Shown here: in pieces, positions 5,779 to 11,133 of the stretch
Position numbering within the stretch: the stretch's first letter is position 1
Layout: every line of letters begins with the position of its first letter
From: an uncultured Coriobacteriales bacterium
Lineage (GTDB): Bacteria; Actinomycetota; Coriobacteriia; Coriobacteriales; UMGS124
NCBI GenBank assembly: GCA_903789505.1
Contig: CAIFEU010000043.1
Location: 3,288-18,061, forward strand
DNA length: 14,774 bases
Reading direction: 5' to 3'
The notes under the pieces: model-generated
What the model was told of the DNA's origin: nothing
What the model saw: only the letters and a program-made list of their open reading frames with translations
Databases searched by the model: none
Program-made: the position numbers and the translations under genes

Positions 5779-6084
5779 ATGGCAGTCAACAACGCAAGCG
5801 TGTCCACGTCGCCGGTCCCGGCATTCAATGCCGTGCGGCTCAACGACACCCAAAGCCTGATAGAACGCCTCTGCGAGGGGGCGCCCGAGTTCGAGAAGAC
5901 GCGCGAGTTCGCGCAGAGGGTGGGCGTGTCCACGCGCCACGTGGAGCGCATGGCCGCACAGGGGACCATCCCGGCGGTGAGAATCGGCAAGTCAATCCGA
6001 ATCCCCGTGCGGCCCGCCCTTGAGGCTATGGCATCTGCGGCGACCTCTGGCGCCAAGGCCGAGGCGGTGACCTGCGATGAGTAG
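5779..6084 (+). CDS. Excisionase-like MerR-type HTH protein
   Basis: The ATG at 5779 is favoured over an upstream ATG at 5701 because it follows GGAAGGGGC at good spacing and gives a family-sized 101-residue protein. Residues about 42-77 (TREFAQRVGVSTRHVERMAAQGTIPAVRIGKSIRIP) match the HTH_17/excisionase domain: a helix-turn-helix of the form VS-x-RHV-x-RM followed by the IPAVRIGK-S-IRIP wing. Such proteins bend DNA at att sites to promote excision, and several also act as transcription regulators. It heads the second transcription unit after a terminator and overlaps the next gene by 8 bp. An excisionase role is well supported by family and context but the DNA target is inferred. Confidence 0.82.
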   Translation: MAVNNASVSTSPVPAFNAVRLNDTQSLIERLCEGAPEFEKTREFAQRVGVSTRHVERMAAQGTIPAVRIGKSIRIPVRPALEAMASAATSGAKAEAVTCDE

Positions 6085-6475
6085 GCTTACCGTCTCGAAC
6101 GATGCCATGTGCCCGTTCACGGGCAACACGTGCGCAGCCGACAAATGCGCGCTGTCGATGTCCGACCCTGACGAGGAAACGACGTGGTGCGCTTTCGGGG
6201 TCATCGCCACGAACCTAGACATCATCGCGACGAACCTAGACGTCATGCCCAAAGCGGACAGGTGCGCGGCCTTCCTCATGCCGCCCGCGACCTCGCGGAC
6301 GTTCGACCCCGAGGACCCCGACGCATGGGAGCAGTGTACCGGGTACATCGACGGCGAGCGCGTGGCGGCGGAGTTCTTCGAGTTCATGAGGGGTCGCCGC
6401 CACGACGGGACGGCGGCGACCGCCGACGTCGGGGGCGAGCCCGGGGCGCGAGGCGCGTCCGGCGACGCGGAGTAG
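6077..6475 (+). CDS. Small Cys-rich protein, probably metal-binding
   Basis: The 132-residue product starts at an ATG overlapping the excisionase stop. Cysteines lie at 12, 19, 24, 38, 63 and 87. The N-terminal pattern CPF-x4-C-x4-CALS...WCAF resembles small 'CPF...C...KCA' proteins common in phages and integrative elements, likely zinc- or cluster-binding; no function is established to my knowledge. Residues 43-56 are a tandem duplication of a 7-residue unit (IATNLDI/IATNLDV). The C-terminus (about 105-132) is Gly/Ala-rich and probably disordered. Position between the excisionase-like gene and the replication genes suggests a regulatory or replication-accessory role, but this is only inference. 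Confidence 0.75.
   Translation: MSRLTVSNDAMCPFTGNTCAADKCALSMSDPDEETTWCAFGVIATNLDIIATNLDVMPKADRCAAFLMPPATSRTFDPEDPDAWEQCTGYIDGERVAAEFFEFMRGRRHDGTAATADVGGEPGARGASGDAE
6203..6244 (+). repeat. In-frame 21-bp tandem duplication
   Basis: Two adjacent 21-bp units at 6203-6223 and 6224-6244 differ at only two positions and encode IATNLDI and IATNLDV. The duplication keeps the reading frame, so it is a recent length change in the Cys-rich gene between Cys38 and Cys63. Confidence 0.85.
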
Positions 6476-6480
6476 CCCCG

Positions 6481-6828
6481 GTGGGGCGCGTGCGCACCCC
6501 GTTCGCCCGCGTGGGGGCCGACACGAACCGCGCCGAGCTTGAGGCGGGAATCGTCACGACCCGCGCGGCGGTGCTCCACGCCCTCATGCAGCGCATGGAG
6601 CGTACCGAGGGCGGCGACGTGCTCGTGAGCAGGCCCCGCGCAGAGGTGGCCGAGGAGCTGGGGGTCACCCCCGAGGCGGTGCGCGCGGCGACGCGGGCGC
6701 TCGTGCGGGGCGGGTGGCTTGAGGTCGTGGGGCCGGGCCACAGCGGGCACGCGACCGTCTATCGGCTCACGCTCCCATGCGGGGTCCTGGCCGACGGCGG
6801 GGACGAGCGAAAGGGGGGTCACGCATGA
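6481..6828 (+). CDS. Winged-helix DNA-binding protein, candidate replication initiator
   Basis: The GTG at 6481 follows the Cys-rich stop by 5 bp. The 115-residue protein has a helical N-terminus (TNRAELEAGIVTTRAAVLHALMQ), an HTH at about 53-78 (AEVAEELGVTPEAVRAATRALVRGG) and a wing at 79-97 (WLEVVGPGHSGHATVYRLTL). This fold is used both by MarR/GntR-like regulators and by phage or plasmid initiators. Its stop codon lies inside the first of several GGGGGGTCACG palindromes, and a helicase gene follows, so an iteron-binding initiator role (compare RepC of RSF1010) is the favoured inference. A G6 run at 6813-6818 just before the stop makes the C-terminus uncertain: a one-base slip would continue into the frame reading RGVTHDPP across the repeats. 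Confidence 0.75.
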   Translation: MGRVRTPFARVGADTNRAELEAGIVTTRAAVLHALMQRMERTEGGDVLVSRPRAEVAEELGVTPEAVRAATRALVRGGWLEVVGPGHSGHATVYRLTLPCGVLADGGDERKGGHA

Positions 6829-6943
6829 CCCCCCTAGAGGCGGGAAAAGGGGGGTCGCGACGAAACCCCCCTTTCCGACGCGGCCGAGCGGGGAAAAGGG
6901 GGGTCACGCGCGACCGGTTAGGGGGGTCACGCATGACCCCCCC
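6813..6943. repeat. Cluster of GGGGGGTCACG-type palindromes (iteron-like)
   Basis: GGGGGGTCACGC starts at 6813, 6898 and 6921, with a variant GGGGGGTCGCGA at 6849. The copies at 6813-6834 and 6921-6942 are palindromes with 9-bp arms (GGGGGGTCA/TGACCCCCC) around CGCA; the copy at 6849 pairs with AAACCCCCC at 6863-6871. GGGAAAAGGGGGG precedes the second and third copies. An AT-rich, purine-rich patch (6944-6980) follows. Repeats plus an AT-rich patch next to an HTH gene and upstream of a helicase gene suggest a replication origin or an autoregulatory operator array. Confidence 0.7.
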
Positions 6944-7143
6944 ATAAGAATAAGAAGTAGAGAAGACCCAACTAGTCGCAATCGCCCGCCGGCCGCGCGC
7001 CCCCCCGACGGCCCGCCGCGAGCCGCCCTAGCGAGGGGGACCCAAGACCTTCCGACGGCGCGGGCCCCCACCCTCGCAAGAGCCCGGCCCCGCCTTGTGG
7101 GGCGGGCCGGGCATTGCCGAACGCCGAGAGGAGAGGAAGCAGG
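6944..7143. other. Non-coding spacer with strong GC hairpin
   Basis: After an AT-rich patch, the spacer is GC-rich without a credible gene. At 7082-7112 GCCCGGCCC-C-GCC pairs with GGCGGGCCGGGC (one bulged C), forming a very stable hairpin 32 bp before the next start; there is no T-run, so it is more likely an attenuator, processing site or origin structure than a classical terminator. Confidence 0.45.
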
Positions 7144-7455
7144 ATGGCGGAGGAAGACGTTAGGCGCATGGGCGCGCGGAGGCAAGCGGGCGCCACCCCC
7201 GAGGGCGAGGCGGCGATGAACGCGGAGAGGCGCGCCGCGTCGCTGAGGGAGGTCGACGTCGCCGGACGCGAGCCCGGCGACCTGAAGGCGATGTACGACG
7301 GGCTTCTGTTCGAGCTGTACGACGCGGCGAGGGGATGCCCGGACCCGACTAAGAAGGCGACCGCCTCGCGCGAGTTCCGGGCGCTCTCGCGCGACAGGGC
7401 GACGGTCGTCGACAGGCTATACCCCGCGCCCAAGGGGTTCACGTGGAGCGACTAG
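7144..7455 (+). CDS. Hypothetical 103-aa helical protein upstream of the helicase
   Basis: The ATG at 7144 follows GAGAGGAAG with good spacing. The protein is charged and mainly helical, with a central block GDLKAMYDGLLFELYDAARG, then PDPTKKATASREFRALSRDRATVVDRLYP and a conserved-looking PKGFTWSD end. There is no transmembrane segment, no Cys pair and no obvious HTH. I do not recognise the family. The middle portion resembles small helical adaptor proteins, and position 9 bp upstream of the helicase gene makes a helicase-loader or accessory role conceivable. That is inference only. Confidence 0.7.
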   Translation: MAEEDVRRMGARRQAGATPEGEAAMNAERRAASLREVDVAGREPGDLKAMYDGLLFELYDAARGCPDPTKKATASREFRALSRDRATVVDRLYPAPKGFTWSD

Positions 7456-7464
7456 GGGCAGGCC

Positions 7465-8412
7465 GTGTCGTGGGATGAGCTGGCGGCGCGCGAGGGCGAC
7501 GCGCTCGCGTTCCTGGCCACGGGATACCTTGAGGAGCCCGCGCCGGTCCCGACGTGCGTGACGCCGCTCGACGAGGCGCGGGGGGGCGGGCTGCGGCCCG
7601 GGCTGTCGGTGCTGGGCGGCGAGCCCGGGGCGGGCAAGAGCGCGCTGGCCCTCACGATTGCGCTGCTGACCGCCTGGCGCGGGGGCCGGTGCCTCTACGT
7701 CTCGCTTGAGATGGGGCGCGCGCAGTGCTGGCGGAGGCTGGCTAGCGCGCTGTCGGCCCTCCCCGAGACGCGCGGGCTCTCCCCGTTCCGCTGGGCTGAC
7801 GGCTGGCGGTACGCGCGGGAGACGGCGCGTGGCGGCGCGCGGGAGGCGCCGTCCCGCTACCGAAGCGGGGACGACCCGGCGGGGGCGGCCCTGCTGGCGC
7901 TCTCCCGGCTCCCCGGCGGGCTCGTTGTCTGCGACTCGCTGGCCGCGCACGGGCTCGACGGGCTCGACGCGCTCGTGAGGGACGCGGCGGCGGCCGGGGC
8001 GTCGCTGGTGGTGGTCGACTACGCGCAGCTGGTGCAGACCGTGCCGGGCGCGAGCGAGTACGACCGCGTGTCGGCGGTGTCCGGGGCGATTGGCGCCGAG
8101 GCGGCCGCGTGCGGGCTCCCGGTGCTCCTGCTGTCCTCGCTGTCGCGGGCGACCGGCCGGGACGGGCCGGGGCTGCACAGCTTCCGGGGAAGCGGGCAGC
8201 TTGAGTACGACGCCAACGCCGCGATGCTGCTCGCGCGCGACGGCGGCGGGGACGCGCGCGGGGCGCGCCCGGTGAGGCTCGACGTGCTCAAGAACCGATG
8301 GGGCGAGGTGACCGGCGACGGCGGGGGCGTGCCCCTATCGCTCGACGGGGCGCACAGCCTCATGCGATGGGAGGCGATGGCGGATGGACGGGGCGCAGCG
8401 CGGGACGCCTGA
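7465..8412 (+). CDS. DnaB/RepA-type replicative helicase (RecA-fold ATPase)
   Basis: The GTG start gives 315 residues, the size of the RecA-like C-terminal domain of DnaB, or of RSF1010 RepA, without the DnaB N-terminal domain. Walker A is GEPGAGKSAL at 52-61, the DnaB-type SLEM at 80-83, Walker B LVVVDYAQL at 181-189, the sensor segment LSSLSR at 223-228 (family usually SQL-x-R, so Gln is replaced by Ser), GSGQLEYDAN at 242-251 (family GSG-x-IEQDAD), and the arginine-finger segment KNRWG at 276-280 (family KNR-x-G). It should form a ring and unwind DNA at the element's origin. A RepA-like helicase fits an autonomous replication phase after excision. It overlaps the following gene by 29 bp. 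Confidence 0.9.
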   Translation: MSWDELAAREGDALAFLATGYLEEPAPVPTCVTPLDEARGGGLRPGLSVLGGEPGAGKSALALTIALLTAWRGGRCLYVSLEMGRAQCWRRLASALSALPETRGLSPFRWADGWRYARETARGGAREAPSRYRSGDDPAGAALLALSRLPGGLVVCDSLAAHGLDGLDALVRDAAAAGASLVVVDYAQLVQTVPGASEYDRVSAVSGAIGAEAAACGLPVLLLSSLSRATGRDGPGLHSFRGSGQLEYDANAAMLLARDGGGDARGARPVRLDVLKNRWGEVTGDGGGVPLSLDGAHSLMRWEAMADGRGAARDA

Positions 8413-8608
8413 GGAGCTGGCGAGGGCGCGCCTGAGGCTGCACACGCTGGCGGGGCTGCTCGACGGCATGGCGCGCGCGGTGGCGGCGGGCGTGCCCGCA
8501 CGCGCCGAGGACGTGGCCGCCCTGGCCGACGAGGCGCGCAGCATAGGGCTGTCAATCCCGGTGTTCGTGGACCCGCCGGGCGGCGGCGTGGGCGGGGCGC
8601 GGGCGTAG
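8384..8608 (+). CDS. Small hypothetical protein downstream of the helicase
   Basis: The 74-residue frame starts at ATG 8384 within the helicase gene, preceded by GGGAGGCG. It is mostly one helical stretch (PEELARARLRLHTLAGLLDGMARAV) followed by a second helix (AEDVAALADEARSIG) and a Gly/Pro-rich tail. Overlap of 29 bp with the helicase suggests translational coupling. No recognisable family; a helicase partner is possible from position alone. Confidence 0.6.
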   Translation: MDGAQRGTPEELARARLRLHTLAGLLDGMARAVAAGVPARAEDVAALADEARSIGLSIPVFVDPPGGGVGGARA

Positions 8609-8683
8609 GCGCGCCAGGTTCGCCAGTCCGTAAAGGCGGCGCCCGAGGCCCCCGGGCCCCGAAAGGCGCGGGGCCGACCCGTT

Positions 8684-8743
8684 CGAACGCCGGGCGAACG
8701 CCGGGCGACAGGTATCAAGGTTAACTCTAGGTTGGAATTTTCC
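8684..8743. repeat. Tandem 11-mers followed by AT-rich patch (origin-like)
   Basis: CGAACGCCGGG is repeated directly at 8684-8694 and 8695-8705 and partly again (CGAC). It is followed by 8708-8743, with runs such as GTATCAAGGTTAACTC and GGAATTTTCC, the most AT-rich patch in this part of the element. Direct repeats beside a melting-prone patch resemble origins or nick regions. Confidence 0.45.
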
Positions 8744-9000
8744 GGGAGGCGCCCGGGCGGGCGGGATGGCGGGCTCGCGTCCGGCGACGTGGCCGGGCGC
8801 GGCCCCGACTCGCACGGGGCCGCAGAATCGCGCAGGGCGGGCGGCTTCGCCCCATGTGGTGCAGATGTCCGGGAGGACGGCCGTCGCGCCTTCTGGGGGC
8901 ATCCTGGCCACGCATTCGGGCATTCCCCGGTGCTCGACGTGACGGCGCGGACGGATGGGCGGCGGGGCTTTCGGGCCGCGCCGCCCCCTATCGTTCCGGG

Positions 9001-9066
9001 GAGGCGCCCCCGAGGCGCTGAGAGGCGATTTCTGCCTGCCTGAGGCGCGCCGTGGGCAAAGAGGCG
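9001..9066 (+). repeat. Helically phased GAGGCG array
   Basis: GAGGCG occurs at 9001, 9012, 9022, 9042 and 9061, giving spacings of 11, 10, 20 and 19 bp, so all copies fall near one face of the helix. GAGGCG is a common Glu-Ala codon pair in this genome, but here the copies fall in different frames and outside a credible gene. Confidence 0.4.
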
Positions 9067-9240
9067 CGACCGGAGACGCGGGGCCGGATTTGGGCACCAG
9101 TGGCCCCGAGACGGGCAACGTCGGGCACGGGGCAAAGCGGAGGTTAAGCGGGGGTCTGATTTTCCCGGCGGGTGCCAAGGCCAAGCAAAGGCCGTATTTT
9201 GGTTGGTGAGGTTCGTTACCCCATAAAAGGGAGGCGCACG

Positions 9241-9456
9241 GTGAGGGAGTACCTGAGGTACGCGAGCCCGGCGACGCTCGCCGACGCGGTGGACGACCTC
9301 GCGAGGCGTTCGGGGGCGACCCCCGACAGGTGCGCGCGGGCACTTCTGAGCCCGGGCCAGTACGAGGGCTGGCGGCGCTGGCGCGCGGGCGTCTGCCTCC
9401 CCGACGCACGGCGCCCCGAGCGCCGGGGCGTGGACGGCGGCCCCGGGGAGCGGTGA
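9241..9456 (+). CDS. Small hypothetical protein, 71 aa
   Basis: The GTG at 9241 follows GGGAGG at ideal spacing. The N-terminal part (YLRYASPATLADAVDDLARRSGATPDRCARALLSPGQYEGWRRWRAG) is a compact helical domain with features of a short HTH or tRNA-like-binding fold, followed by an Arg/Pro/Gly tail. It is the last credible gene of the element. I do not recognise it. An upstream in-frame start at 9172 would add a basic stretch but lacks a ribosome binding site. Confidence 0.6.
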   Translation: MREYLRYASPATLADAVDDLARRSGATPDRCARALLSPGQYEGWRRWRAGVCLPDARRPERRGVDGGPGER

Positions 9457-9780
9457 GGGTCCCCGGGGCCGTGAGAGGCGCGCGCCTGGCGACGGCGGGC
9501 GGGCTTGCGGCGCATGCCGTGGGCCCGCCTTTTCGTGCGCGCCGATGGACCGGCGGCGCCCCCCTGCGATGTGCTTGCGATGTTGGGGCGGGGACGGGGC
9601 GCGTCCTGCGGCGGGCCTGCGGCGAGAATCGCGCGTCCTTGCGGGCGGGGGCGCGCCACCCACGGCGCGGCCCCGGGCCCCCGTGGAGTTGCCGCACTCG
9701 TCGCCGTCACGAAAAACGCACACTGCGACGGGCGCGACGGGGCCCAAAAGGGCGCCCGATGGGCCGCGAGGGCCAGGCGA
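9457..9780. other. Non-coding right end of the element
   Basis: Frames starting at 9453 (GTGA overlap, 114 aa) and 9505 exist but are Arg/Gly/Pro-rich, have no ribosome binding site and look like GC artefacts. Positions 9664-9694 match remnant B at 2468-2499, so this part is conserved at DNA level between related elements and probably belongs to the att/end structure rather than a gene. Confidence 0.5.
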
Positions 9781-9822
9781 CGCTAACCAAACGCTAACCA
9801 AGGGCGTCGTTGCCGCTAACCA
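9781..9822 (+). repeat. Right arm-type integrase-binding repeats
   Basis: CGCTAACCA at 9781, 9792 and 9814 (11 and 22 bp apart), same orientation and same 9-mer as the four copies at 2853-2905. They lie 55 bp inside attR, as expected for integrase arm sites. Confidence 0.75.
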
Positions 9823-9836
9823 AGCGCCATTAAACG

Positions 9837-9868
9837 AAAAAAGGCCAGGGCCGCTAGTGCCCTGACCT
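9837..9868 (-). terminator. Rho-independent terminator of tRNA-Phe, carried by the element
   Basis: On the minus strand AGGTCAGGGC (9868-9859), loop of 7 nt, GCCCTGGCCT (9851-9842), then TTTTTT (9842-9837). It ends tRNA-Phe transcription. Because it lies on the element side of the recombined tRNA, the element brings its own copy, replacing the displaced one at 2645-2679. Confidence 0.8.
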
Positions 9869-9876
9869 GGGATTTC

Positions 9877-9923
9877 ATGGTGGCCAGAAAGGGAATCGAA
9901 CCCCTGACACGGGGATTTTCAGT
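9877..9923. repeat. attR: 47-bp repeat within tRNA-Phe
   Basis: Exact copy of 2689-2735. Integration replaces the 3' half of the host tRNA with an identical element-borne sequence, so the tRNA at 9878-9953 remains complete. Confidence 0.92.
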
Positions 9924-9953
9924 CCCCTGCTCTACCATCTGAGCTATCTGGCC
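9878..9953 (-). tRNA. tRNA-Phe(GAA)
   Basis: The minus strand reads GGCCAGATAGCTCAG at the 5' end and ends GGTTCGATTCCC...TCTGGCCACCA. Acceptor GGCCAGA pairs with TCTGGCC, CCA is encoded, the T arm has GTTCGATTC, and the anticodon stem GGGGA/TCCCC encloses CTGAAAA, giving anticodon GAA (Phe). It is the integration target of the element, with an own promoter and terminator. Confidence 0.97.
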
Positions 9954-9966
9954 AACGCGAGGAAGA

Positions 9967-9996
9967 ACTCTACCAGAACCAAATGCGCGCGGTCAA
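9967..9996 (-). promoter_or_regulatory. tRNA-Phe promoter
   Basis: On the minus strand TTGACC (9996-9991) and TAGAGT (9972-9967) are separated by 18 bp, with the tRNA 5' end 13 bp downstream of the -10. A good sigma-70-type promoter on the host side of the insertion. Confidence 0.65.
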
Positions 9997-10056
9997 CAAG
10001 AAAGTGAAATCGATTGGGAGGAAAGCCTCAAACTGCACAAACGCGTGCCAACCTTC

Positions 10057-10093
10057 GCGTGTCGGTACCTCGCTGAAATCAGCGCCGACACGC
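10057..10093. repeat. Long imperfect hairpin in the spacer beyond tRNA-Phe
   Basis: GCGTGTCGG (10057-10065) pairs perfectly with CCGACACGC (10085-10093), and inside it CGCTG (10071-10075) pairs with CAGCG (10080-10084) around AAAT, with a one-sided 5-nt bulge (TACCT). There is no T-run on either side. The surrounding 9997-10246 contains no credible gene. Confidence 0.55.
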
Positions 10094-10246
10094 ATCTGCC
10101 TGGTAAAACGCTAGGCCAACGAGACGTCTCTTCGCAATCGGGCCGCCACGCGGAAATGCTCTGTCAAAATGGGCGGCGTTCATTGTGACCCCGATACGCT
10201 TGCCAGAATCACAGTCTGCCCACAATCGATTGGGGAAAACTTCGGA

Positions 10247-10627
10247 CTACGCGCAGAGATGAATGGCGAAGCCTGCGATTTCCTCCTTGAAGTAGACGAG
10301 GCGCGGGGAGCCGTCTTCCTTGAAGGCCCAGCTGTCCTGGTCAATTTCGAAGCCGTTCGCATCGAACCACGCCGCCGCCGCGCGGAGGTCGTTCACATGG
10401 AATCCGATGTGCCCCTTCTCCCCTCTCCCCTTGCCATCCATGACCTCGATGAACGTCCCCGCGAAGTGGGAGATTCCCGTCGACGAGACGGGCAGGGACA
10501 TCAGCTTCTCGAACCGACTGGCAATCGCCAGCGATTCCTCAGGGCTCGCGGCGTTGATGCCAACGTGCGCGATGTGCATGTCAAAGAGCGTTCGAGGGTC
10601 GTCCAACTTCGTCCGGTCTCCCATCAT
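10247..10627 (-). CDS. VOC-superfamily protein like the C-terminal domain of KDPG/KHG aldolase fusions
   Basis: The protein (126 aa from the ATG at 10627) contains HIAHVGINAASPEESLAIA, then GTFIEVMDGKGRGEKGHIGFHVND and LVYFKEEIAGFAIHLCA. This closely resembles the VOC domain found at the C-terminus of some bifunctional KHG/KDPG aldolases (IAHVGIN ... GEKGHIA ... LKEEIGGFAVHL). Here it is alone, without the aldolase barrel. VOC proteins bind a metal and act in lyase, isomerase or dioxygenase chemistry; substrate unknown. The start is uncertain: ATGs at 10627, 10624 and 10579 are possible and none has a strong ribosome binding site; 10579 fits the family start best. Confidence 0.8.
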   Translation of the reverse strand: MMGDRTKLDDPRTLFDMHIAHVGINAASPEESLAIASRFEKLMSLPVSSTGISHFAGTFIEVMDGKGRGEKGHIGFHVNDLRAAAAWFDANGFEIDQDSWAFKEDGSPRLVYFKEEIAGFAIHLCA

Positions 10628-10705
10628 CGGTCGTGTTTGTCGAGGGCGTCTCGGGAAGACGCCGCGGGAACGGGAAGGAAGGCGCCGCGCCCGCACGGGC
10701 AAAGT

Positions 10706-11053
10706 CTAGACGACAGGCGAGACGATTGCCGACACGTCAAGCGTTTCACCACACACGGGCCAAGCCGCCCCGCTCGACGGGCGCTCGATTGCCATGGCGG
10801 CGCCAGGGCATCCCACGACGGACATGGGCCGCATGTGCCGCCGCGAGAGCAGGACGCGACCCGAGTCGTCAAGGAACGCCACGTCAATTGGGTAGGACAT
10901 CCCGAGGGTGTGAACGCTCCGACACCGCGGGAATACGACGGGCTCCCCCGCGACGAGACGTGCATCAGTCCCCAGCAACCCTACCAGCCGGCTTATGAAG
11001 CTCCTCGCGACCCGGCACTCAAGCTCCTCGCCCGTCGAGAGTCTGATGACCAC
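10706..11053 (-). CDS. DUF192 family protein
   Basis: The 115-residue product carries the family signature FPRCRSVHTLGMSYPIDVAF followed by LDDSGRVLLSRR and a Gly-rich turn (VVGCPGAAMAIE). The GTG at 11053 is chosen because GGAG lies about 9 nt upstream and it opens directly into the conserved RLSTGEELECRVARS strand; a GTG at 11080 lacks spacing from its GGAGG. DUF192 proteins are small beta-rich proteins of unclear function, often secreted in other phyla; this one has no signal peptide. It follows the TadE-like gene by 80 bp in the same direction, so it may belong to the pilus locus. Confidence 0.82.
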   Translation of the reverse strand: MVIRLSTGEELECRVARSFISRLVGLLGTDARLVAGEPVVFPRCRSVHTLGMSYPIDVAFLDDSGRVLLSRRHMRPMSVVGCPGAAMAIERPSSGAAWPVCGETLDVSAIVSPVV

Positions 11054-11133
11054 TCGGTCGAGCTCCGGAACCCTTGACACCCTCCGGTCGCCCCCGCCCG
11101 CCCGGTCTTCGGACTGCGCCCCGGATGCGCGCC

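Larger units (their letters stand above)
8609..9240. other. Long non-coding region with origin-like features
   Basis: No ORF of either strand here has a credible start, codon pattern or homology; long minus-strand frames are GC artefacts. It holds a hairpin (GGCCCC at 8655-8660 with GGGGCC at 8670-8675), tandem 11-mers plus an AT-rich patch at 8684-8743, and a phased GAGGCG array at 9001-9066. A non-coding region this size in a compact element suggests an origin, a transfer or packaging site, or a small RNA gene. Confidence 0.5.
2689..9923 (+). mobile_element. 7.2-kb integrative element in tRNA-Phe
   Basis: The element is bounded by 47-bp direct repeats of the tRNA-Phe 3' half. It has an intact tyrosine integrase next to attL, arm-type repeats at both ends, an excisionase-like HTH gene, and a replication module of winged-helix protein, palindromic iteron-like repeats and DnaB/RepA-type helicase. 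All credible genes run on the plus strand with many short overlaps. I see no relaxase, FtsK/SpoIIIE, capsid, portal, terminase or lysis gene. It is therefore more like a satellite or integrating plasmid than a self-transmissible ICE or prophage. The identity of any helper is unknown. Confidence 0.88.

Noticed and set aside
6813..6926. G-quadruplex from four G6 runs
   Set aside because: The runs are 12-44 bp apart and each pairs with a nearby C-run, so hairpins or protein-binding palindromes explain them better.
9453..9797. Candidate genes at 9453-9797 and 9505-9786
   Set aside because: GTGA overlap is suggestive for the first, but both are basic low-complexity translations lacking ribosome binding sites, and the DNA is conserved with a non-coding remnant at 2468-2499.
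8335..9801. Very long minus-strand frames (up to 488 aa) across the right half of the element
   Set aside because: Arg/Pro/Ala/Gly-rich translation without domains or ribosome binding sites; they run antisense through the helicase end, small genes and arm repeats. A product of stop-poor, GC-rich DNA.
2689..9923. Prophage or self-transmissible ICE
   Set aside because: No terminase, portal, capsid, lysis, relaxase, coupling protein or FtsK-type gene is visible; the element is too small and all credible genes are accounted for.
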